IMG/VR virus record: IMGVR_UViG_3300000216_000011
Location: 1-31,852 of that record
Strand: one strand, 5' to 3'
DNA: 31,852 bases
DNA from: a virus
In this document: one piece after another, positions 7,793 to 15,282 of the stretch
Position numbering within the stretch: the first letter of the stretch is position 1
Layout of the letters: every line of letters begins with the position of its first letter
Notes under the pieces: model-generated
Told to the model about the DNA's origin: nothing
The model's input: the letters and a program-made list of their open reading frames with translations, nothing else
Databases searched by the model: none
Translations under genes and position numbers: made by a program

Positions 7793-9991
7793 TTATCTCC
7801 CTGTTAGTTTAGTATTCATTCCTGCGAATGTATTTGTTAATTTACTGAAAGTCTTCGTTCCCGGTCTTATGTTCTGTGCAGTCATTTCATCAAGAATTAC
7901 GTTAACACTCTTTCCACCTGCCCCATCATCTTTCTCTTCTGTCTTAGTTCCTTCTGGTGCTCCTATAACATTCACTGTCACGTTAGAACCACCTTGGAAA
8001 TCTTTGAACCTATCGAGTGGTATTAATGCTTCTGCTCCTGCCTCACCAAAAGTTCCGAATGTAGGTTTCGTAGCTACACCGCCCTCTGCTGCTTGTATGC
8101 CTAGCCCTGCATTATTTAGTTTGAAATTTGAAGGCAGACTATTTGGTACTGATGGAAGACCTGCATCGGGAGAACTATTGCCAAATTTAGAAAAGATATC
8201 ACCTATTAATCCTCCTCCTGAACCACCTCCTGCTGCACCAAACAAACCTCCCAAAATAGGCTGTACAAACTGTGTTTTAATAGCCATTTGTATGATCATT
8301 CTAGAGAATGATTCTAAGATATTTCCAAAGGTGACTTCTGCACCCATAACCATATCAGTCATAGTGTCAGTGAAATCATCGCCAAAATTCTTAGCTGCTG
8401 ATGCCATAGTTTGAAAAGTCTGATCGTTCTTTAATCGGATTTGCTGCAAGCCCTTTGTTCTGAACTCATCAAAATCTTTTTGGCTGATCAGTTTCTTACG
8501 AACCAATATTTCAAACTCTTGTGCCTCTCTCTGAAACTGCACAATTGCAAAATCTGTAGAACTTTTTGTAACCTTATCATAGTCAGATTTAAATCTTTTT
8601 ATTTCTGCACCAAAAGATACTAGGTCAGATTTTAAGTTCTCTGCTGCAGAGGAACCTGTGCCACCTTTAGGAATATCTTCTCTGCTAAGACCACCTCTGA
8701 GATCATTCATATTACCGCCAGAAGATATGAAAATCTCACTTTGTTTCTCTAATTCTCTCATACCCTCTCTGATTTTTTTTGCTTTCTCCATTTCCTTGAT
8801 GAAAGCATCCAAGCCAGCAATAGCTATTCTGAACCCAGGGAGGAATAATACGTTGAGCACACCTGAATTTTTTAATGATATAAAGATCTTAGCAAATAGG
8901 GTTAAGGATGAAAGCAACTCTCCACCAAATGCCAGTTTCAAGTCATTCATATGCTCAACAAAAACTTTCATCTGTTCATTGAAGAGTTTTTGAGCCTCCA
9001 TAGTTACTCTGTCAGTAATTCCTGCTTTACCCGCAATTTCAGCAGCATCTTCTTGTGCTTTAGCTTTTTGGTTCAGAATAGCTGTTGCTGCCCTCAATGC
9101 ACGAACATTTTTGAAAATGATACTTAATTCTTCTGCACTGGCATCCTTAAATTTTAAAATGGATTCTATAAGCTTACCATTTTTTATAGCTGTTGAATTT
9201 AAGGTAACACCGAATTTTTCAAAGGCTAATCTTTGTGAGTCTATTGACTGTGTCTGTGTAAATGTTTTTATCAATGCAGCAAATTGCACAGCAGTCTTAG
9301 GAGCACTTTTCGCTACCCTGCTAATCATTGCGAAACCTTGTCCCAAGTCTTGCAATGAAACACCTGCTGATTTGGCCACACCAATTACCGTGCCAATGTT
9401 TTTCGCTAAATCCTCTAAAGTCAATCTACCACGTTTTTGTGTGGCGAATAGGAAATCAGTTGCCTCTGTAGCATCCTTTAACTCATTCCTGTAAAGTTGG
9501 AAAGTTGAGATGGTGGCAGATGTTGCAGTAGTTACGTCAGTAAAACCTCCGACTGCTAATTTAGCAGAAGCTCTTAAAACATCCATAGCTTCTGATGCAG
9601 GAATTGTGGCATCAATGATATCTTTCAAACCAGTAGCTAAATCTATTTTTGATCTCCCGAACTCCTTAGATAAATCTATGACACCACTTCTGAATTCCCC
9701 AAATACTAAATTTGAGTTCTCCATAAGTGAATTGATTTTTCCTAGTGACTCTTCAAAATTACCTGCTTCTTTTACAGCAGAACCAAATATTTTTCCTACT
9801 AAAAGAGCACTTACCGCACCAAAGGCAATTACTGCAGACCTAGCCGAAAGAATAGACTGCTTCATAGTTTTGAAACCAGACGTACTCTTTTTGGTAAATC
9901 CCTGCACCTGTCCTTGAGCCTTTTTAACTGCTTTTTCAAGTTTAAAAGTTTGCCCATCAATTACAACTGTTAATGTTCCTATATTAGCCAT
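7793..9991 (-). CDS. Tail tape measure protein
   Basis: The 732-aa protein has the layout of TP901-type tape measures. A basic N-terminus is followed by a hydrophobic helix (SARSAVIAFGAVSALLVGKI, about residues 48-67). The core domain carries SLGKINSLM, IDLSKEFGRSKIDLATGL and TLEDLAKNIGTVIGVAKSAG. A long helical middle and a lambda H-like end follow (SFSRMIIQMAIKTQFVQPIL), then a Gly-rich segment and PTFGTFGEAGAEALIPLDRF. The protein spans the tail lumen and sets tail length; by the usual rule of about 0.15 nm per residue this would be roughly 110 nm. It is directly downstream of the G/GT chaperone genes, which bind it during assembly. Confidence 0.93.
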   Translation of the reverse strand: MANIGTLTVVIDGQTFKLEKAVKKAQGQVQGFTKKSTSGFKTMKQSILSARSAVIAFGAVSALLVGKIFGSAVKEAGNFEESLGKINSLMENSNLVFGEFRSGVIDLSKEFGRSKIDLATGLKDIIDATIPASEAMDVLRASAKLAVGGFTDVTTATSATISTFQLYRNELKDATEATDFLFATQKRGRLTLEDLAKNIGTVIGVAKSAGVSLQDLGQGFAMISRVAKSAPKTAVQFAALIKTFTQTQSIDSQRLAFEKFGVTLNSTAIKNGKLIESILKFKDASAEELSIIFKNVRALRAATAILNQKAKAQEDAAEIAGKAGITDRVTMEAQKLFNEQMKVFVEHMNDLKLAFGGELLSSLTLFAKIFISLKNSGVLNVLFLPGFRIAIAGLDAFIKEMEKAKKIREGMRELEKQSEIFISSGGNMNDLRGGLSREDIPKGGTGSSAAENLKSDLVSFGAEIKRFKSDYDKVTKSSTDFAIVQFQREAQEFEILVRKKLISQKDFDEFRTKGLQQIRLKNDQTFQTMASAAKNFGDDFTDTMTDMVMGAEVTFGNILESFSRMIIQMAIKTQFVQPILGGLFGAAGGGSGGGLIGDIFSKFGNSSPDAGLPSVPNSLPSNFKLNNAGLGIQAAEGGVATKPTFGTFGEAGAEALIPLDRFKDFQGGSNVTVNVIGAPEGTKTEEKDDGAGGKSVNVILDEMTAQNIRPGTKTFSKLTNTFAGMNTKLTGR

Positions 9992-9994
9992 ATG

Positions 9995-10324
9995 TTATTC
10001 TTCCTTTTTTATCATTGACCTCATCATGCCAACATGGTCTTCGGATGTTTGTTTCATTCTACTTCTCTTGCCCTCATATAATTCAGGCATAAAATCAAAT
10101 GGTGTAAACTGTTCTTTTCCTTCTTTTAATTTCAAGTTGATCAGTAAGCTACAATACCTACCAATTCTACTCCACTCAGCTTCCTCACCAAATGGTTCTA
10201 CTGCGTAGTAAATTTCCCAATCACTAAGTTGTTTCGAAGTCAGACCCTCCATTAAATAATCTGGATGTGGGAATCCTAAAGCCAAACAAAGTCTGAATTT
10301 AATAAGGTTGCTTGGCTTCTTTAG
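9995..10324 (-). CDS. Tail assembly chaperone, T-like part, made by -1 frameshift
   Basis: The recognisable domain (LTSKQLSDWEIYYAVEPFGEE, about 96 aa, ending near 9995) matches the lambda T/DUF4035-type minor tail chaperone. It has no ATG; the nearest possible start is a TTG at 10285. The same frame stays open upstream to the A AAA AAC site at 10324-10330 in the preceding gene. A -1 shift there would join the two frames into a product of about 224 aa (115 from the G-like gene, 13 linker residues LKKPSNLIKFRLC, 96 from this domain). This matches the G/GT arrangement of lambda. The fusion recruits tail tube subunits to the tape measure and is absent from the virion. The start coordinate given is the first codon after the shift. 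Confidence 0.82.
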   Translation of the reverse strand, partial: LKKPSNLIKFRLCLALGFPHPDYLMEGLTSKQLSDWEIYYAVEPFGEEAEWSRIGRYCSLLINLKLKEGKEQFTPFDFMPELYEGKRSRMKQTSEDHVGMMRSMIKKEE

Positions 10325-10330
10325 TTTTTT
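10279..10330 (-). promoter_or_regulatory. Programmed -1 ribosomal frameshift signal (slippery site plus hairpin)
   Basis: The heptamer A AAA AAC is at 10324-10330 in the correct phase, two codons before the TAA stop of the G-like gene. About 5 bases downstream a hairpin can form. The 5' arm is at 10308-10318 (minus-strand AAGCCAAGCAA) and the 3' arm at 10279-10289 (TTGTTTGGCTT): 11 pairs with one G-U, and one more G-U possible outside. The loop is 18 bases. Heptamer, spacing and stem together fit a classic frameshift stimulator and explain why the downstream gene lacks a good start. It is seen directly in the sequence; activity is inferred from the conserved phage G/GT mechanism. Confidence 0.82.
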
Positions 10331-10668
10331 ACTAGCTCTTCAACTTCTTCTTTTTTAAGTCCTGCAAGTCTTTGTCCTGCTTCGAATAATTTATCCATTG
10401 CAGAAGCTGATTTCTTTCCTAGATCAATCAAATCCATTTTATTAAACATAAGCTTTCCTTTTTCGTCAACTACTGTAGCTGCTACGAATTTAGCTCTTAT
10501 GTTTTCAAGGTCTGCTTGATCACCACTTATCAACTGCTTCTCAAATTCATCTCTCTCTTTAGCTGTGATAGTTCTTACCTGTACGTCACCACCCCACTCT
10601 TCAACGTGGACTGTTTCAGTCTTTAAATCTTGTGCTTGCATTATTTGTTCTTTTGTTAAAAATCCCAT
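10321..10668 (-). CDS. Tail assembly chaperone, G-like
   Basis: The 115-aa protein has a mixed strand/helix layout: TVHVEEWGGDVQVRTITAKE, then FEKQLISGDQADLENIRAKF, VAATVVDEKGKLMFN and a Lys/Glu-rich C-terminal helix. This is the pattern of phage tail assembly chaperones of the lambda G class. It lies between the tail tube gene and the tape measure, the expected place. The ATG has an AGGAG at about 9 bases upstream. The last codons contain the slippery A AAA AAC, so a fraction of ribosomes should continue into the T-like frame. Confidence 0.85.
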   Translation of the reverse strand: MGFLTKEQIMQAQDLKTETVHVEEWGGDVQVRTITAKERDEFEKQLISGDQADLENIRAKFVAATVVDEKGKLMFNKMDLIDLGKKSASAMDKLFEAGQRLAGLKKEEVEELVKN

Positions 10669-10691
10669 TTTAAAACTCCTATGGTTAAGGT
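10669..10691 (-). promoter_or_regulatory. Leader of the G-like gene, near copy of the sulfotransferase leader
   Basis: The minus-strand leader ACCTTAACCATAGGAGTTTT directly before the ATG contains the ribosome binding site AGGAG. It matches the leader of the sulfotransferase gene (14256-14278, ACCTTAATCAAAGGAGTCTT) at 22 of 26 positions including the ATG, with identical spacing. The likeness extends well beyond the ribosome binding site. Confidence 0.5.
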
Positions 10692-10701
10692 CAAAAAATT
10701 A

Positions 10702-11106
10702 TTATGATGTTTCTGTAATCTGTCCGTCAATCTTAATTGTTACACTCATTGTGATTTTATCATCCAATGGTATACTCTTACTGATAGATGTCACCCATCC
10801 AGAGAAAGCAAACTCTGTGTTCCCTGTATCAGGCATCACTATTACATAAGCTTGAGCAGTTGTGTTGTTTTCAAAGTCAGTGTTAAGCGAATCAAATCCT
10901 GCTCTTGTGTAGTTCATATCTATAACTACTTCTCCACCATCCCTGAAACCACCAATAAACTCTCTGTAACCACCTGTTGAATCTAGAGTCGTTACGTCAA
11001 TCGTGTCTCTTGTTCTATTCGGCCCTGATATAGAATTAACTTCTGCCAAAGCTACAGCGTTTCTTTTGAACACTGTTCCTACACCACTAATTGCACCACT
11101 TGCCAT
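10702..11106 (-). CDS. Major tail tube protein
   Basis: The 134-aa protein shows the tail tube pattern throughout: GVGTVFKRNAVALAEVNSIS, TIDVTTLDSTGGYREFIGGF, RDGGEVVIDMNYTRAGFDSL, YVIVMPDTGNTEFAFSGWV and IPLDDKITMSVTIKI. Subunits of this fold (shared with lambda V and Hcp) stack as hexamer rings to form the tail tube. It has a very strong ribosome binding site (AGGAGG) in a leader shared with the decoration protein gene, which suits a highly expressed virion protein. It lies between tail terminator and chaperone genes, as expected. Confidence 0.93.
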   Translation of the reverse strand: MASGAISGVGTVFKRNAVALAEVNSISGPNRTRDTIDVTTLDSTGGYREFIGGFRDGGEVVIDMNYTRAGFDSLNTDFENNTTAQAYVIVMPDTGNTEFAFSGWVTSISKSIPLDDKITMSVTIKIDGQITETS

Positions 11107-11130
11107 TTTGTTTTCCTCCTAAATTTTAAG
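11107..11130 (-). promoter_or_regulatory. Strong ribosome binding leader of the tail tube gene
   Basis: The minus-strand leader reads AATTTAGGAGGAAAACAAA before the ATG, with a perfect AGGAGG at 11115-11120. An almost identical leader precedes the decoration protein gene (23911-23935), and a related TTTAGGAGG precedes the fibre gene at 2624. This suggests a reused high-efficiency translation start for abundant virion proteins. Confidence 0.6.
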
Positions 11131-11212
11131 CTGTTCTTATAATTCTAAACACATAAAAGATCACCTTTATGTTCCTTTTCCAATCTTCTCTTTTTCCAAA
11201 AATCACTAATTT
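11126..11212 (-). pseudogene. Remnant duplicate of the 3' end of the tail terminator gene
   Basis: Between the tail terminator stop (11221) and the tail tube start, an open frame without a start codon encodes 28 residues ending VFRIIRTA and a stop. The terminator protein ends NFRLMRTA. The last codons differ almost only at third positions (ttc/ttt, agg/aga, atg/ata, agg/aga, aca/aca, gca/gct), and weaker similarity extends about ten residues further. A partial duplication left by recombination is the simplest reading. The same stretch also holds a 24-codon ORF in another frame (11145-11219, MMKISDFWKKRRLEKEHKG), which may be fortuitous. Confidence 0.4.
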
Positions 11213-11220
11213 TCATCATA

Positions 11221-11625
11221 CTATGCTGTCCTCATTAACCTGAAGTTCATTGTCCACATCGGTCTGTTATTCTTATCAAATCCTAAAAACAATATATCCG
11301 ATGTAGCTATGATGTGTACATACCTAGTAGAATTAACTGTAGTATTCTTTACTCCATGTAGAACATCGAATACAGTTTCTGCTAAAGTATATCCTGCTTG
11401 ATAACCGAAGTCATCTCCTCTTACTCTTACTTGAATTGTTGGTTCTTTCAAGCTTCTGTTTGGGTCAGGCTCTCCACCACCTGTATCAAAAACAGTTACT
11501 ACCTTGTCTGCTATGCCTCCACCATCAGGTTCTTGTCCTACAAATAGATCAGTTCCAAATGTAAGTCCTGTAGCTGCAGATGATGCTTCTAATAAATCTT
11601 TTATGTCTTGGCTAGGACTATTCAT
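11221..11625 (-). CDS. Tail terminator / minor capsid-type tail completion protein
   Basis: The 134-aa protein matches tail terminator-like proteins of the phage minor capsid 3/DUF3168-type fold. It has an N-terminal helix (SQDIKDLLEASSAATGLTFG), VVTVFDTGGGEPDPN, IQVRVRGDDFGYQAGYTLA, ETVFDVLHG and a C-terminal strand pair. Such proteins cap the finished tail and bind the head connector. It lies between the HK97 gp10-like gene (4-bp overlap) and the tail tube gene. Lambda U is the functional counterpart. The family call comes from the pattern and position. Confidence 0.78.
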   Translation of the reverse strand: MNSPSQDIKDLLEASSAATGLTFGTDLFVGQEPDGGGIADKVVTVFDTGGGEPDPNRSLKEPTIQVRVRGDDFGYQAGYTLAETVFDVLHGVKNTTVNSTRYVHIIATSDILFLGFDKNNRPMWTMNFRLMRTA

Positions 11626-12092
11626 CTCTTCACACTCTCCTTCAATATCTTTAGTATTTCTCTTCTCGATTGTGCTACAGCAGTCTCTAAGAACTTTGGC
11701 TGCCCTATAACATGCACTTCATCCAAAGCTTCATGTTCTTTTAAAGCATAAAAAGCTGAATGTCCTACTACTGCAAATGGATTAGGTCTTCTGTTAGCTG
11801 TATGTTCTGCTACCACACTACCATGTTCTGAGGCAACTCTTTTTCCTTCTGGTTCTGAGGTGTTAAAGTTATTTGTAGATATAGATTGTGGAGCTATCTT
11901 ATCACCTCCAAACACAACAAAGGCACTTTCCATTAAGTTACCTTTATCCATTGGTGTTAATGCTTTTGATCTGTCCATAACCAATCTACCTACTCTAAGC
12001 ATTCCTACTCTAGATAGTTTCCCCTCTATCTTTTTTATAGCTCTTTTAAGATTGTTTATAACTAATTTTCCACCTATTACTTTTATTCCCAT
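11622..12092 (-). CDS. Head-tail joining protein, HK97 gp10-like
   Basis: The 156-aa protein has the HK97 gp10 layout. A basic N-terminal helix (LVINNLKRAIKKIEGKLS) is followed by the segment MDRSKALTPMDKGNLMESAF, the signature AVVGHSAFYALKEHEALDE, and GQPKFLETAVAQSRREILK at the end. Members take part in head-tail joining. It overlaps the tail terminator gene by 4 bp and follows the small connector gene by 2 bp, so the three are translated as a unit. Confidence 0.85.
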   Translation of the reverse strand: MGIKVIGGKLVINNLKRAIKKIEGKLSRVGMLRVGRLVMDRSKALTPMDKGNLMESAFVVFGGDKIAPQSISTNNFNTSEPEGKRVASEHGSVVAEHTANRRPNPFAVVGHSAFYALKEHEALDEVHVIGQPKFLETAVAQSRREILKILKESVKR

Positions 12093-12094
12093 GT

Positions 12095-12472
12095 TTACCT
12101 CGTAGAAGTTGCCTCTGTCATAAAAGCTATCCTTTGAAACTTGTCTGCTCTTAATGACGGTATTTTAGTTCTTGCTTTCACTTCCAGAGCATTTGTCACA
12201 TTCTTAGGATTGGTCTCATCTATGGCAGAAGCTATGTCAGTTAATGATCCTAAAAATAACCAATCATTAGGTTCTACATCCTGTCCTACATATGCAACGT
12301 GACTACTTTCTAATCTCTGACCTGTAGTAGTGGTGTACATCTTTTGCTTAATTTCCCACCTAGCAGATATCTCAACTGGTGCAGTAAACGTAGCACCGCC
12401 ATAACCATCTCTAGCTGAGAAAGCCCAATAGACTAATGTTTGATTGTGTCCTCTTGTTATATGTGATGTCAT
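12095..12472 (-). CDS. Head closure / neck protein
   Basis: The 125-aa protein is beta-rich: QTLVYWAFSARDGYGGATFT, APVEISARWEIKQK, GQRLESSHVAYVGQDVEPND and WLFLGSL. This matches small phage neck proteins that close the connector after packaging. It overlaps the upstream connector gene by one base (12472) and lies 2 bp before the gp10-like gene. Assignment is by pattern and neighbours; no catalytic motif is expected. Confidence 0.72.
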   Translation of the reverse strand: MTSHITRGHNQTLVYWAFSARDGYGGATFTAPVEISARWEIKQKMYTTTTGQRLESSHVAYVGQDVEPNDWLFLGSLTDIASAIDETNPKNVTNALEVKARTKIPSLRADKFQRIAFMTEATSTR

Positions 12473-12858
12473 TACGCATCCTCTGCTCTGCTAATTGCTA
12501 GAATTGGTTTGAATCTTCCTATTCTCTTTCCTAAATTTGATAATGTTCCTGATGTATCAAGTGCTAATGCTGTCTGTCCATATAGAGTAGAGTTTAAAAG
12601 TTTCTCATTTGAAGCACCAAAGAATGTAGATTTGGTTTCTCCTACTTCTTGTACTTTCTCTTGAGGCTCTAAACTACATTTGAAAAAATGTGCTGCTAAC
12701 CATCTCTCTATTTCTTTCAGTAAAGATGTACTCGTTATTTTAGCAGGAGTTGACAACGTAGTTGTTACCAGTATATTCGCTGCTGTAATAAACGGTGTGA
12801 AACTAGAAACACTTGTATCTAATATCGCTGCTACTTCTGCATCTGTCACACGTGCCAT
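12472..12858 (-). CDS. Head-tail connector protein (gp6-like adaptor)
   Basis: The 128-aa protein is mostly helical: VTDAEVAAILDTSVSSFTPF, ITAANILVTTTL, SLLKEIERWLAAHFFKC, then LNSTLYGQTALALDTSG. The element IERWLAAHFF followed by TLYGQTALALD is typical of phage adaptor proteins that bind below the portal ring. It is the first of three connector genes. In most related phages such a gene follows the capsid genes directly. Here about 9.6 kb of accessory genes separate it from the major capsid gene. Confidence 0.78.
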   Translation of the reverse strand: MARVTDAEVAAILDTSVSSFTPFITAANILVTTTLSTPAKITSTSLLKEIERWLAAHFFKCSLEPQEKVQEVGETKSTFFGASNEKLLNSTLYGQTALALDTSGTLSNLGKRIGRFKPILAISRAEDA

Positions 12859-12859
12859 G

Positions 12860-13555
12860 TTATCCTATCCTTCCTTCGTCAAATGCTTTCGCTATAAGTT
12901 TGTCATTGACGATAGTTTTTTGTCTTTTCATAGAATCAGAAATCCTTTTTTTATGTTCCTCCGAAAGTTTTCGGCCTTTTTTAGCTAAAGACATCTTTTT
13001 CTTAGATTCATCAGACATTTTCTTTCCTTTATGTGCAGAAGACATTTTTTGTTTTGTCTCTTCTGTATGGACAAAATCTTTTTTACTTAAGACCCTCTTT
13101 TCAACATGCTCAACAGTTTGCTTTTTCCCTTTAAAGAATAAAGATAAGATTCCCTTGGTTTCCTCAGTATGTTGTTTGTTGAAGAAAGGATTTTTATTGC
13201 CAAATCTATTTTTTACTTTATCTGATATCTTTTGTCTAGTCTCATCTGTATGCTTTATGCCTAACCTAGAACCTGCTGTTTTGCATAAATTAAAAAGAGG
13301 AGAATCTTTTTCATAATGATCAAGAAATCTTTGCTCTTGAAAAATTAATTCTGATGGCTCATAATAACAAAGTATCTTAAATTTAAAATTCTCTTTTCCG
13401 TATTTATTATAAGCATTTTGAAGATATTTGTTAGCATGTTTATTTCTTTTTAATTCCGAATAATGTTTATTTTTTCGTCTTTTTAAATCTACAGCACTCC
13501 CTATATACTTCTTACCATTAGAATTACATACAATTTCATAAATACCACTATTCAT
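12860..13555 (-). CDS. Free-standing GIY-YIG homing endonuclease with NUMOD3 repeats
   Basis: The 231-aa protein carries the GIY motif (MNSGIYEIV), KKYIGS as the YIG motif (residues 17-19), the Arg-rich helix DLKRRKNKH (catalytic Arg near 26-27), and Glu in IFQEQRFLDHY (near 74). From about residue 98 it has several NUMOD3-type DNA-binding repeats (KHTDETRQKISD, HTEETKQKMSSAHKGKKMSD, SEEHKKRISDSMKR). This is the build of Seg-type homing endonucleases, which cut intron- or gene-lacking alleles to spread themselves. Its ATG overlaps the sulfotransferase end by 8 bp and has AGGAG upstream. It lies 1 bp before the connector gene, at one border of the accessory block. Confidence 0.93.
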   Translation of the reverse strand: MNSGIYEIVCNSNGKKYIGSAVDLKRRKNKHYSELKRNKHANKYLQNAYNKYGKENFKFKILCYYEPSELIFQEQRFLDHYEKDSPLFNLCKTAGSRLGIKHTDETRQKISDKVKNRFGNKNPFFNKQHTEETKGILSLFFKGKKQTVEHVEKRVLSKKDFVHTEETKQKMSSAHKGKKMSDESKKKMSLAKKGRKLSEEHKKRISDSMKRQKTIVNDKLIAKAFDEGRIG

Positions 13556-14255
13556 GACAAACTCCTACAATGCGATTGTTTACAACTATCTTACCCTCGT
13601 TCCACAGATTTGGAGAAACAAATTCTTTTACTTCATCTTCTTTCCATTCCAAGCCTAGCCATTCAACAACTGATTTAGCTTCACTGAACTGTCCATCAAT
13701 CATCTCTTGAGGCCAAACTTCGATAAGGTCTAAATCAGCATGCAGCATCTCATTAAATCTATTTATGTGTTGGTGAATCCAACCCTGCCATCCTTGTTCT
13801 GTATCGAAAGCTCTCATGAAGCCTGTTCTCATACAGGAGTTTACTATCTCTTTACTTCTTCTTCTTACTATAATCCATTTAGCATCTGGGAAAGCTGCAT
13901 TCCATAAAGGCCACATCAAACACATCTTTGCACCCTTGTAGAACCAAGTGTCATCTTCTCCCACACCCTGATATCTGAGAGTGTCTTCTACTTTCTTTCT
14001 CCACTCTTCACCATCTAAATCCTTGAATAACTTTACATCTGGTAAAGGATGCTGTGCCATAGGATCAACTCCTAGAGTTTGTAGAAGAGGTTTAACTAAA
14101 TCGTTTCTAATTTCAGCATTCTCAAACATGCCTTTCTTATTGTATATTGTTGCAGGACTTGTCTGACCGCCTTTTGCCCCACATATATTCATGACTCCTG
14201 CAGTCATTGATGTACCACTTCGTGCACAGCCAGTTATCAAGATTGGTGATTTCAT
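13548..14255 (-). CDS. Sulfotransferase family protein
   Basis: The 235-aa protein has the P-loop-like 5'-phosphosulfate binding motif GCARSGTSM (residues 9-17). The 3'-phosphate binding segment is KWIIVRRRSKEIVNSCMRT (residues 126-144, with Arg131-133 and Ser140). The family moves sulfate from PAPS to hydroxyl groups of sugars or proteins. It belongs to an accessory block with glycosyltransferases, so a glycan acceptor is likely, though the substrate cannot be read. The leader resembles that of the G-like chaperone gene. It is close in length to short sulfotransferases and has no membrane segment. Confidence 0.85.
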   Translation of the reverse strand: MKSPILITGCARSGTSMTAGVMNICGAKGGQTSPATIYNKKGMFENAEIRNDLVKPLLQTLGVDPMAQHPLPDVKLFKDLDGEEWRKKVEDTLRYQGVGEDDTWFYKGAKMCLMWPLWNAAFPDAKWIIVRRRSKEIVNSCMRTGFMRAFDTEQGWQGWIHQHINRFNEMLHADLDLIEVWPQEMIDGQFSEAKSVVEWLGLEWKEDEVKEFVSPNLWNEGKIVVNNRIVGVCHE

Positions 14256-14278
14256 ATTAAGACTCCTTTGATTAAGGT
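14256..14278 (-). promoter_or_regulatory. Leader of the sulfotransferase gene, near copy of the G-like gene leader
   Basis: The minus-strand leader ACCTTAATCAAAGGAGTCTT before the ATG holds AGGAG as ribosome binding site. It matches the leader at 10669-10691 at 22 of 26 positions including the start codon. A partly similar TTAACCATA also precedes the small gene at 21770. Confidence 0.5.
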
Positions 14279-14286
14279 TTCTTTCT

Positions 14287-15282
14287 TCATGTTATTGTCC
14301 TTATGTTATCTTTTCTGTAAAAGTAAAAATCTTCTTTGTTCTCTTTGAAGTTCTTAACAGGCTTTGTATATCTGTAATCTGTTGCCTTATCAAAAGCTTT
14401 ATTAATACCTCCGCAAATGTTTTGCAAGTCACACTCTTTACAAGAACCATTTTTACATTCTACATTGTTACTTGTACGCTTTCCCCAATTATCAAAAGCT
14501 CCTACAGTTTTTGGTTCTATGTTGTAATCCCATTCATATGGATCAAAGACTACATGACGATCATTACAAATACATCTTCTATATTCTTCTGCTACTCTAC
14601 ACATAGGGTAGTACCTAACATTAACTCCTACTCCATTATCTTCTAAATGCTTGATAGCTTTGTTAAGCAATGGTTCTACCACATCTAAGTCTGCTGCTAC
14701 TTTTCCTGTTTCTATGGACTTGTCTTGCCATTCATGGTGAGGATTCATATTAATGAAATTCACTATTCTAGGTTTATGATGAACAAGTTCTTTAGCTATA
14801 GCAAAAATCTCTTCTTGATTATAATGATTTATAACACAATTAAATCTAATCGGTATCCCTGCTGTACGCAAACTGAATAAGAAATCTAATTGTTTTAAAT
14901 AAGCATCCTTATAATTAGTTATGAAATTATGTGTCTCTTCTAAACCATGTCTAGATACTAAGAACTCATCTACTCCAGAACTTACTAAATCACGAACTGT
15001 TTTCTTATTAACTATTCCATTTGTTATGATACAGGTTTTAACATCTTTAGAAAGAGCGTAGGCAACCACCTCACAAATGTACTTGTACATTGTAGGTTCT
15101 CCCCCTGTAACATCCATATAATTATTACCCCTAGCAATTCCATCATTAATCACTCCCTTTGCTTTGTCAAGACTCCAATCATACTCTTTCCATTTTTCAT
15201 AAGTATGTAAGTAATAACAAAATTTACATTTAATATTACAACTTCTAGATGAATCTAACACAAATCGTTTAGTCGGTTCCAT
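14287..15282 (-). CDS. Radical SAM protein with SPASM-like C-terminus
   Basis: The 331-aa protein has the radical SAM cluster motif CNIKCKFC (Cys15, Cys19, Cys22), which binds a 4Fe-4S cluster and S-adenosylmethionine. GGEP (residues 60-63) is the SAM-contacting motif. The C-terminal part holds Cys228, 237, 239, 276, 281, 284 and 290, including SCKECDLQNICGG, in the manner of a SPASM/twitch auxiliary cluster domain. Such enzymes carry out radical modification of peptides, sugars or alcohols. It overlaps the glycosyltransferase-like gene upstream by 14 bp and has GGAG before its ATG. The substrate is unknown; context favours a role linked to glycan or peptide modification. Confidence 0.87.
   Translation of the reverse strand: MEPTKRFVLDSSRSCNIKCKFCYYLHTYEKWKEYDWSLDKAKGVINDGIARGNNYMDVTGGEPTMYKYICEVVAYALSKDVKTCIITNGIVNKKTVRDLVSSGVDEFLVSRHGLEETHNFITNYKDAYLKQLDFLFSLRTAGIPIRFNCVINHYNQEEIFAIAKELVHHKPRIVNFINMNPHHEWQDKSIETGKVAADLDVVEPLLNKAIKHLEDNGVGVNVRYYPMCRVAEEYRRCICNDRHVVFDPYEWDYNIEPKTVGAFDNWGKRTSNNVECKNGSCKECDLQNICGGINKAFDKATDYRYTKPVKNFKENKEDFYFYRKDNIRTIT

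Noticed and set aside
10283-10285. TTG as the real start of the T-like chaperone
   Set aside because: The frame is open back to the slippery site, with a strong stem; the G/GT frameshift explains it better, and the TTG lies within the 3' arm of the stem.
12860-13555. GIY-YIG gene as part of a group I intron
   Set aside because: Both neighbouring genes are intact and overlap or adjoin it, so no split exon or intron core is present.
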